DNA from: Trichomonas vaginalis G3 | Taxonomy: Eukaryota; Parabasalia; Trichomonadida; Trichomonadidae | Assembly (NCBI RefSeq): GCF_026262505.1 | Contig: NC_067205.1 | Span: 22,539,585-22,603,584, forward strand | Direction: 5' to 3' | Length of the DNA stretch: 64,000 nt | Translations under genes and position numbers: made by a program | Notes under the pieces: model-generated | Databases searched by the model: none | The model's input: only the letters and a program-made list of their open reading frames with translations | What the model was told of the DNA's origin: nothing | Part shown: in pieces, positions 33,074 to 42,300 of the stretch | Position numbering within the stretch: position 1 is the first letter of the stretch | Layout of the letters: each line of letters opens with the position of its first letter

Positions 33074-33544
33074 ATGAGTTCTTCATCAAGCTCTCGTGAA
33101 CCTTCACCATCTGTGAAACAAACTTTACCAAACGATTATGGAGCACCTATTGAATATTTCTTACGAGCTGCACAATGGCAAAGAGCAGTCTCACCAAGGT
33201 TAGGTGTTCCACCAGCTCCTGTCAAAAATAGCATTTGGTCAAGTCCTTATATAAGATATGGTCTCCCACTAGGTTTGCTAGCTACAGCAGGAGCAGTTAT
33301 GATGTTGAAAAGAAATAAAGCAAATGTTGTAAATAATACTGAAGTAGCTGAAGTTAAACAAACTCCAACACCTTCGCCAAAACCAACGTCAAAACCAACG
33401 CCTTCACAAGCAAAACCTTCAATGACTCCTGAACCTATGGAAGTACAAACTCCTGTTCAAAAGTCAACTCCTAAACCGACTCCAACATTTAAACCAGAAC
33501 CTACTCCTCAAATAAATCGTAAAACTCCTGCGTTTCCTTACTGA
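33074..33544 (+). CDS. Maverick B Pro/Thr-rich membrane protein
   Basis: 156 residues: Ser-rich start, conserved head ending SIWSSPYIRYG, one hydrophobic segment (LPLGLLATAGAVMML, about residues 70-84), basic KRNK, then about 60 residues of TPxPKP/TPKPTP repeats. Repeat number differs from copy A. It begins 30 bases after the capsid stop, so the two are likely expressed together. Possibly a virion membrane or adaptor protein. Confidence 0.6.
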   Translation: MSSSSSSREPSPSVKQTLPNDYGAPIEYFLRAAQWQRAVSPRLGVPPAPVKNSIWSSPYIRYGLPLGLLATAGAVMMLKRNKANVVNNTEVAEVKQTPTPSPKPTSKPTPSQAKPSMTPEPMEVQTPVQKSTPKPTPTFKPEPTPQINRKTPAFPY

Positions 33545-33592
33545 AAAAATAACGTTATTTTTATTTAATATTAAAATTTTTATTTGATTGAA

Positions 33593-33835
33593 ATGACAAA
33601 TAAAGTCACTGAAGCAATGAAACAAAAGTTTTTGGTAGAATACATTAAATCAGGAACTATTCCAGAAGGTTTTTACATTCATACTATGAAGGATGGTAGA
33701 GTTCAGTTTAGAAAGATAAAGCAACCATTAGATAGAGAAGGTATATTAAGGAAGATTAAACTTCATGAAGACAACATTGCTGAACTTAAGAAGAAGTTAG
33801 AAGAGTTGGAGAAAGCAGACAACAGTGAGGAATAA
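33593..33835 (+). CDS. Maverick B small coiled-coil protein
   Basis: 80 residues from the ATG at 33593. Head VTEAMKQKFLVEYIKSGTIP, then a GFYIHTMKDGRVQFRKIK strand pair, then a Lys/Glu coiled coil. A leader AATAACGTTATTTTTATTTA precedes it. Function unknown. Confidence 0.55.
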   Translation: MTNKVTEAMKQKFLVEYIKSGTIPEGFYIHTMKDGRVQFRKIKQPLDREGILRKIKLHEDNIAELKKKLEELEKADNSEE

Positions 33836-33882
33836 AATATTTCATTAGTTTTATTTTTACTGAAAAATTTTATTTGGATGTA

Positions 33883-34209
33883 ATGACGAAAACTATTGAG
33901 ATAACAAACTACAACGGTCATGAGTTTAAGAATTTGTTCTTCGTTCCTCGTGAAAATACATTCTATCAGATACGAGGGAGAAAGGGTAAAGTTAGTTTGA
34001 GCGTTTATGACTACAAGCATAATGGAAAGTTTATACAAGCATATGATACAAACGGTAAGCGTGTTTCATTAGCTTTGTCAAAACTTACTAACATTCATTT
34101 TGACAGTGACTTTGACTCTGACGATTGGAGTGACAGCAGCGATAGTGAAGAATATGAACTGTTGTGTGAAGCAAAGCAATGGGAAGAGTTGCAATACTTT
34201 TGTAAATGA
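33883..34209 (+). CDS. Accessory 108-residue protein, absent from copy A
   Basis: From the ATG at 33883: a folded head (TIEITNYNGHEFKNLFFVPR then ENTFYQI) and a C-terminal Asp/Ser-rich acidic stretch (DSDFDSDDWSDSSDSEE). Copy A has no counterpart; at that point it has only a palindrome (7649-7684). The gene comes with its own leader and is followed by a hairpin module (34225-34399), so it looks like a cassette of about 565 bases. Function unknown. Confidence 0.6.
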   Translation: MTKTIEITNYNGHEFKNLFFVPRENTFYQIRGRKGKVSLSVYDYKHNGKFIQAYDTNGKRVSLALSKLTNIHFDSDFDSDDWSDSSDSEEYELLCEAKQWEELQYFCK

Positions 34210-34224
34210 GAACGTTTATTTTTT

Positions 34225-34399
34225 ACCGTAGTAAAGTCGTTAGTGAAAACGTTAGTGAGGTGAAGTGGTTGGTGGTTTTGTAAATATTTAAGGTTAAGTT
34301 AGTGTTGTCGTTTGTGTTGTAAAATATACGTTAACGGTTTTGTAAAGTGTCAAATACACATATAATGGGTAAGGAGGCGCGCAGTGCCGCCGTACCCAT
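34225..34399. repeat. Intergenic hairpin module, copy 2
   Basis: Shares GTAAATATTTAAGGTTAAGTT and TTGTAAAATATACGTTA with the modules at 8262 and 35001. Its hairpin at 34365-34399 has arms ATGGGTA and TACCCAT around GGAGGCGCGCAGTGCCGCC. The downstream words CTACCCTAAA match the arm of the KilA-N inverted repeat. Confidence 0.85.
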
Positions 34400-34507
34400 C
34401 TACCCTAAATTTATTTTTGGGCTATGTTTTCATACGCGTGAAGGTGGTGATATCATTTATTTTTAAGTTTATTTTTATATAAATGACAGAACAAAAATAA
34501 AGCATAT

Positions 34508-34942
34508 CTACTCAACAGGAATGAGACCCTTACTGACTATGTATTCGTTTAATGCTTGATGAAAACAATGGTACATATTATCGTATGGGTATACACAACG
34601 TCTGTTTCCATCGTCGTCGTATATGTAGAGCTCAAATCCAGTCCAACCTTCTTTTGTACAATATGTAGCTTTATTTAAGTATGCATTTATGTAGATAAGA
34701 CAATTTTCTTCATCGCTCCAGAAATAATTTTTGTTCTTTGTTGAAATAGTTTTCGTTCCTCTGCGACCATAAGGAATGTATGCAATGAACTTTGCGTCAT
34801 AAGGGATTGTAATATATTCAGGGTTTCTTTCATCGTCAATGGGTCTGTCTTTGTTAAAATGCATGTTTCTCAGTTTTACTTGAGTTTTGAATAGTTCACG
34901 GAAACGTTCTGGGAAAGAGTCATAGTAAATGTAGTCGGACAT
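34508..34942 (-). CDS. Maverick B conserved 144-residue protein
   Basis: Intact and almost identical to copy A 7769-8203. Tyr/Asp/Asn-rich, starting MSDYIYYDSFPERF, with conserved strings PYDAKFIAYIPYGRRGTK and FELYIYDDDGNRRCVYPYD. No family recognised. In B it lies between two direct copies of the hairpin module, so recombination between the modules could remove or duplicate it. Confidence 0.75.
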   Translation of the reverse strand: MSDYIYYDSFPERFRELFKTQVKLRNMHFNKDRPIDDERNPEYITIPYDAKFIAYIPYGRRGTKTISTKNKNYFWSDEENCLIYINAYLNKATYCTKEGWTGFELYIYDDDGNRRCVYPYDNMYHCFHQALNEYIVSKGLIPVE

Positions 34943-35000
34943 GTCTTTGTAATGAAATAAAAAATTTAAAAAAAATAAAAATAAGGTTATTTTTATTTAG

Positions 35001-35184
35001 TGAGGACGGTAGTGAATTCGTTAGTGAAGTCGTTAGTGAAGTCGTTTATGTGTCAGATGGTTTTGTAAATATTTAAGGTTAAGTTGGTGTTATGATTGTG
35101 TTGTAAAATATACGTTACCGGTTTCGTAAAGTGTCAAACCGTTATCTTGGGTAAGGTGGAACGCAGTGCCTCCGTACCCAAGAT
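35001..35184. repeat. Intergenic hairpin module, copy 3, at the copy B end
   Basis: Third copy of the module; hairpin 35144-35184 has arms ATCTTGGGTA and TACCCAAGAT, with CGCAGTGCC in the loop side. Maverick sequence stops at or within a few bases of this hairpin. Confidence 0.85.
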
Positions 35185-35193
35185 AGGTATATT

Positions 35194-35380
35194 AATTAAT
35201 GTTGATAGCGATGATGACGATAGTTGGATCATACGTCCAAAAAAGGAAATACAGAAGAACAAACTTGAAATTATTGCTGAAAAATGCGAAAAGAGATTAA
35301 ACAGAGTGAGAAATTTAAGTCAGGCTTGACCAAAATTTGATGAAGATGATTTGGAAAGTCCTTTGTCGGAAGATGACTAA
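35194..35380 (+). pseudogene. Possible 3' tail of a host gene cut by copy B
   Basis: Coding-like stretch of about 60 codons, acidic then basic: VDSDDDDSWIIRPKKEIQKN onward, an in-frame TGA at 35327-35329, then PKFDEDDLESPLSEDD and TAA at 35378-35380, followed by a T-rich 3' region. It has no start codon of its own beside the Maverick boundary. The simplest reading is the end of a host gene whose front was removed by the copy B insertion. It could also be a chance open stretch. Confidence 0.4.
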
Positions 35381-35493
35381 TTTATTATATTATTTTTTTT
35401 ATTTTGGTTGAATTAAAGGTGATTTTTATATTCATTGGATTTTGTATAGAATTGTAATTATAGTTTGAATGGAAACAATAAAACATTATAGTG

Positions 35494-36000
35494 ATATAAG
35501 ACATCTTAGAAAAAAAAATTGTAATTTGACTATTTCAATATCATAAACACATTTCTATTGTTATAAAAGTCTTAAGTGCTTGTGATCAGATAAATCTGTT
35601 TTTCAATAAGACATCTTAGAAAAAAAAATTGTAATTTGACTATTTCAATATCATAAACACATTTCTATTGTTATAAAAGTCTTAAGTGCTTGTGATCAGA
35701 TAAATCTGTTTTTCAATAAGACATCTTAGAAAAAAAAATTGTAATTTGACTATTTCAATATCATAAACACATTTCTATTGTTATAAAAGTCTTAAGTGCT
35801 TGTGATCAGATAAATCTGTTTTTCAATAAGACATCTTAGAAAAAAAATTGTAATTTGACTATTTCAATATCATAAACACATTTCTATTGTTATAAAAGTC
35901 TTAAGTGCTTGTGATCAGACAAATCTGTTTTTCAATAAGACATCTTAGAAAAAAAATTGTAATTTGACTATTTCAATATCATAAACACATTTCTATTGTG
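35494..36000. repeat. 110-bp tandem repeat, about 4.5 units
   Basis: Units begin AAGACATCTTAGAAAAAAA at about 35498, 35608, 35718, 35828 and 35937. They are nearly identical, with length changes only in the A-run and a single base change near the end of unit four. The array stops within unit five. The rest of 35.38-36.35 kb is AT-rich with no gene seen. Confidence 0.95.
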
Positions 36001-36352
36001 CTAAGCTATTAGTCTTCTTCGATTTTTGGATATTGATCGACACATTCTCAGAAAAATATAGCTTTTAAAAATACGCTTGAGTACATCTGACAACTGATAT
36101 GGCATATCAATGAGAATTAATATTAAATAATATAATAATTATTTAATATTAATTATTTGTATAAGTGTACACTATAAAATGGAAAATAACAGTTCATATG
36201 AATATTGATTTTAAAACCATCAAGTGGCTTAAAGTTTTCCTGATTTATAAACCATTTAATGGTATATCATAAACTAGGAAGAGTTAATTTTAGATAAATA
36301 ATCTTTATTATAAACAAAAATAATATATACAAAACAATAATAAAATAATAAT

Positions 36353-39300
36353 TCATGATTGTAATATGTAATAAGAATATATTGCAGTTAAGAGTTTCTC
36401 TCGAAGAATGTCGAAATTTGTGAATTGAGGTATGATCAGTTTCATGAAACAAGTCGAAGCAGTTGGAAGAGGCCATGTCTTCTCATCATTTTCGTCGACA
36501 TTTTCGAAATCTTTAATACTCATCGGGTATACACTGATGAAAGGTTTGTAATTCCATGCAGGAATAGATGAATATCCTGAACTGAATCTCAAGAAATCTC
36601 TCAAATTCTCTTCACTGAATGTGTCGATTACTTTGAACAACAAATCTGTATCGTAATTCTTAGAAACTAAGATCATCTTGATGTCTTCACTCGTTATCTC
36701 TGTTTTTCCTCTGCACAGCTGTTCCAAGTACTTAGGTGTCAAAAATTCATTACAAGGAACAGGAGAAACAATGTAAAATCCTCTTCGAATCAATTCTAAA
36801 CTGTTTTTCAGTTCGTTGATTCTGATCTTCTTGATCTCTTCAATGAAATAATCTTTCTCACTAAAATCAACTTGATCTGGTTTGATTGTATGAACTTCGC
36901 CACTCAAAAGTGTGACTGACCAATTAACATCTGAAAAACTTTCTTTCGAATTAGAATTTTCCAAGATACTGACGAAATCTCGAAATGAATTATCAATAGA
37001 GTAAATATCATCAATTGTCAAATCAATGCCACATAAATATCGCCAGACAAATGGTGAAAAATTGAAGTCAAACGTGATATAACTAACTGCAGCACAGCCA
37101 ATCAATGCGCCTGCACAAATGAACTCAAATTCATTACTCACAAATGGATTTGGGAAAAGTTTTTCTTTGTCGACATTTGACAAAATAAAAATTTTGTTGT
37201 TTGGATTCACGATTTCTCTGCAAATGTCGTAATAAACTTCTCTCATTGGACCACCACTGTCGATACCTTCTTCTGAGATAAGAATAGTCTTCCAGATTCG
37301 CTCTTTGTTTCGTAAAAAATCAAGTCTGTCAAAACTTTTAATTTGTGAAGTGAATTGATGGAAAAGTGACACACCTAAACCTGTTTCATGGAATTTACGA
37401 CTTTGATAACGATTGAATCTCAATGTCAATGGTTCTCTGCAATATCCGAAATTGAATAATGCTTCTTCGTATTTTCGACAACTTTCTTCAAATGAAATGT
37501 TCCATGGCAAAAATTCAACGGTTTTCACAAAAAAGGTGACTTCTTCTAACATTGATTTTCTCAGTGAAACTGTGTCTGAATCGAATTCTGAGATTTCTTC
37601 GCCGTTCATCATCTTTTCGTCATATGAATAATTCCATTTCTTGTTTTCACAAATTTTCGTAAAAAGTGTCTCTAAACGGTTATAATTGTTATCGTCGACC
37701 AAAACTTGGACAGTTAAATAAACTGGATCTTCTTCTGGATTTTCTAATGTAAATTGTTCTGGTAAGACCAAACTGTTTGTCACTTTTTGTGATGTTTCAA
37801 CAACAACAGGATTTTGTGACAAATATGAAAATATATCAATAACAACAGATTTGTTTGAGAAATTATACTCAAATTTGCCTTTCTTGTCTAAAATCATTTT
37901 GATCTTTCTCAAAAGTAAAAATTTCGAAACACAAATAGGATAAAAAGTGACAGAACGATTATTTTTGAATGATAAATATAACAAATAATTATCTGAGTTT
38001 TGGACGAACTCGTTATCTGTCTCTGATAAATATATTTGGATATCTCTGAAATCTGACAATTTTTGAACAACTTTGTTTCGAAAATCTGAAATTTGTAAAC
38101 TGAATTTTGTCATATTTTCGTCAAATTTCATATTATTACTAACAAAATTTGTCAAATATATAATTGAGTCCAAATCATTAAGTTCACTATTAGAATATGT
38201 TTCGAGTAAAATTCCTAATAAATTATTAGACAAAAAATCATTTTCTGGGAAAATTCTTGGACAATAATAAACAGAAGAATTAAGAAAATTACTGTCGTTT
38301 TTGGAAATCTCCAAGAGAACAATGAAAAGATGAATCAAAGGAATTGTTGTGTTGTCATCTTTAACAAATTTTTCAATAAGATAATGACCTAACAAAAATT
38401 CGTTTTTCTTCATCAAAATGTCTTTCGAAACATTGTTTGGAACAATGAAAACTTTGTTTTTCTTTAATGACAAACAATTTGAAAATGGTTTCGTTTTTTC
38501 AAGTAATTGAAACATGATTTTTGAATTCTTACTTTGGATGATACTTTTTCCAAGAAATTCCAAAATTTTTGGTCTGTAATTTATCAACAATCTCTTCATA
38601 TTACTTGTGAAGATGTCTTCAATAGAAGAGATGTCACAAAATTCAAAAACAGTTTGACAAAACTTACAAATCAATTCAATTTTGTCTAAATTATAAAATG
38701 AATAATATAAAATTAAAATATATCTTGACAAAGATGATAAAAGATATAAACTTGACTTATTATGTGCTCTTGTATTGATAAAAGTAACTTTCTCCTTATC
38801 ATCGTTAGACAATGAATTAAACAAAATTGATGAACTTCGTTGTAAAATTTTTGTCAAAGATTCATCCAAAACTTCAATGTTTTCTTCTGTTGAATCTAAA
38901 ACAACAAATTCTTCATCATCTTTGAAAGCAATAACTTTCATCATACTGTTGTTGATTTCAAAGATAACACCATTACACTTCTCTTTTCTCAATCTGACAA
39001 AACTGCCAACAAAATAGCCGAAATAATAATTTGGAGGTTGAAAAGTGAAGTCATCACTTTCAGGAGGATCAACATAAACAGGTTTCTTGAGTTGGAATAT
39101 GTGATCTTGAATATATTTCGGTGTATCTTTCGTCAAAAAATAATTAAATTCCGTTTTCAGTTCACATTCATTATAAAAAGTGACAATTATTGGATAAAAA
39201 CTTTTTGAAATGTTATACAAACATTGTTCATCTTGTAAATTGTCATTTGAGAAAACACAAAATGTCCTGTTCTTGTAGCAAATGGAAATTTTCTTTGATG

Positions 39301-42300
39301 GATGTAATGGAATTAAATTTTCTAAAAAAGGGTAAATTATATTTCCCCTTAAATCAACACCCATGAATCGAACAGGAAGATTCTTGTTGATGAATCCAAT
39401 CATAATAGAATTATTTTGCGATTTTTTCACATCAACAGTCATCCAAAATAAACCGTCACGTTTCACTTTTTTTGACAAAACAAAAACACAACAATCTTCT
39501 TCCACGCCGATAAGAGTTCTATCGTCTGTCACATCACCACTTCTCAAATGAATGAATTTGATGAAATTCGTTTTGGAAATAGTTGGAAATCCATTCAAAT
39601 TCCTTGTTGTTGTTTCAAAATCATGATATAACATTCCAAGCGGCTTTTTAACAGTTTTTAGAGCTAAATCTTCAAGAATTTTTACGTCTAAGTTGATGTT
39701 TTTCACATTTTGTATGTTTTGGAATTGCGTCATTAAAAATGTGAAAAGTGACAAAACCGCCAAATTCCCTTCAACGTCTATTTTATCAGAATTGATAATT
39801 TGAGATGTCTGTTTGGTCAGTTCACTTATTACATTCAAAGATAACTTAGATAAAATTAAAATAGGGGGAGAAACAGAAAAAGAAGGGGTGAAATTAAGGA
39901 AATCATTGATTTTGAATTGATTTTGCAAAATTTTCTCATCGGAAAATGATTTTTGCAAATAATTTGTCGATGAACTCGAATAAATCGAATTTCCAAAAAC
40001 ATTTAAAAATCCTATCGTTGTGTCACTTTTTAGATCTTGACACTTTTGGATGATTTTTTCTAAAATGTCAGAAAATGGTTTCTTTTGATTTAGGAAGAGT
40101 TTTCTTAGATATAAAATCAAATTTTTTGTTCCATTTGTTTTAGAAAAAATTGATTTTATATTTTTTCCAATTTTCGACAACAAAAATTCGATTTGTTCTT
40201 GATGAATATCTAAATCTAATAAATTAGTCAATATCTTGTTATCTAGTTTCGTTATATCTAATTTAGATATTTCAAATAATTCTGACATGACACTTTTTGG
40301 CAAAAATCTCAAAAAATTCAAATCATTTTCAACTAATTTTGGTAAATACTTTTGTAATACAGTTTTAAGATCTTCATTTTGTGATTTAAATACTAATCCA
40401 ATGATCATTTCCAAGAATGGTTTGAGTTTTTTATCTTTTGAAAATCTTGGCAAAAATGAAATTGAATTTTTGTCAAAACCGTAAACCGATAAGTAAAATA
40501 AATTAAAGAAAACGTTACATTTTGGTTCCAATTTTTCTCTTATTCCTATATCACATTTCGGATTCAAATATCTATAGAAAACTTTTTTGTGGACATCTTT
40601 TTTTGAAGAATTTTCAAACAAATTAATGAAAGAAATTGCTGTTTTCTTGTAGATCTCTCTTTCTTTAGATATTTTAACAATATCACATATTTGTGACAAA
40701 GTGTTTTGTGATTTGAAGAAATCAATTATTTGTTTCAATGATTCATTAAATTCCAAATCACTTTTTGTGTTCATTAGAAACTCTGCTTTTTCTTTAATTG
40801 TTTTTGACATCAATTCAAAGTTTTGTCTGATTTCTGGTGAATCTTTGTCATTGAACTGGAAAGAATTGTATATCATCGGTCTCAACTTCTGAACTGATTT
40901 ATAAACTAACAACAAATTAACTGGAATTTCAATTCCTTCATAATAATCTATTTGTTTCTTGTTTTTATTTTCTTCTGAAATTTGATTTTGATTGGAAATA
41001 GTTTGATTTGTGTCTTTATAATTGTTGTCATTTACACTTTGATTCGTGTCACTTTTTGAATGAAAATTTTTCTCATTTTCATTGTTGATCATTTGGTTAG
41101 TGTCACTTTTTGATTCTTTATTAGAATTTTTATCATTTTCTTTATTAACAGATTTTTCATTATGATGATGTGTGTCACTTTTTGAACTGTCAATATTTTG
41201 ATTAGAATTATGATTTTTATGAGTTTCATTGTCATGAATCGTGTCACTTTTAAAGTTGTCATTATTACGATGTATGTCACTTTTTATGTTGTCAAGATTT
41301 TGATGAGATTCATTCTTTGGATCATTATTACGATGTGTGTCACTTTTTGGATCATCATCTTTATTAGTGGATTTATCTTTAAGTTTGTCACTTTTTGAAT
41401 TATCTTTAAGTTTGTCACTTTTTGGATTCTCGTTATTTTGTTGTGTTTCACATTTTGAATTTTCAGTATTTCTTTTAGAGTTTTCTAAGTTTTTTCTTCT
41501 TTTTGACTCTAACAATTTTCTTGTCAATTCAAAAAAAGAGTCAACTAAGCCAATACAACACAAACTAGAAGCGAAAATGTTTCTTTCTACTAATAAAACT
41601 TCTTTTGGAGGTGTTTTGTGTCTCCAAAGTGATTTCTTCTCAAGTAAATCATATGAAATGTCAAATAACTCTTCATCAACAAAATTTGACAATTGTAAAC
41701 CAGCGTCACTTTTTGGAAATTGTAAAATTCTTCTTTTTTGTATTTCTTCTTCTGTTTCTGAAAGAGAATTCAAACATAAATTACAAAAACGTGACATAAT
41801 GAAATAGAAATAAGAAAATAAAAACAAATTCGAGTCAGGAACCAAAAATTTCTTATCGGAACAAGGAACGTATTTTTGGCCAGTAATTAAAAATCCTCTG
41901 TGATAAAATCTCTCAAAATTCGGAATAACCTTAAAATTCAATTCGTTTTGATTCGTAAATGTCATGTCGTCTTCTAATCTCTGACCATTTACAAATATGT
42001 CGCCGTTACCGGTTTTTACATCGGTAATTTTTACATTTGTCACTCTTTGGGGATGAACCGAAAAACCAAATTCTTTTCCATCAGTGACTAATGCGAATTG
42101 ATATTTCTCCTCAAATTTTTCCTTTAAAAATTTGAGAGGTTTATTTTGATCGTAAAATTTTTCATTCAAATTTGTTTTGGTATTTTTTGAGGAAATATTT
42201 TCCATAAATTTTTTGGCAGAAATGATGATAGACTTTGCAAGGGATTCTGTTTGCTTTATAGATGTCGAATAATAATAGAATACCTTTAAAAGTCTTAAAG

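Larger units (their letters stand above)
22664..35184 (+). mobile_element. Maverick/Polinton copy B, incomplete, mostly well kept
   Basis: Same family and orientation as copy A. Parts: MSV199/KilA-N-like gene, two small genes (one split by a stem-loop array), DNA polymerase B, an HNH homing-type gene, small genes, capsid-like gene, membrane protein, two small genes and a conserved minus-strand gene. It stops at a hairpin module at 35184; ATPase, fibres and integrase are absent. Few breaks are visible (about two to four). Near-identity with copy A means the insertion or duplication is young. Confidence 0.88.
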
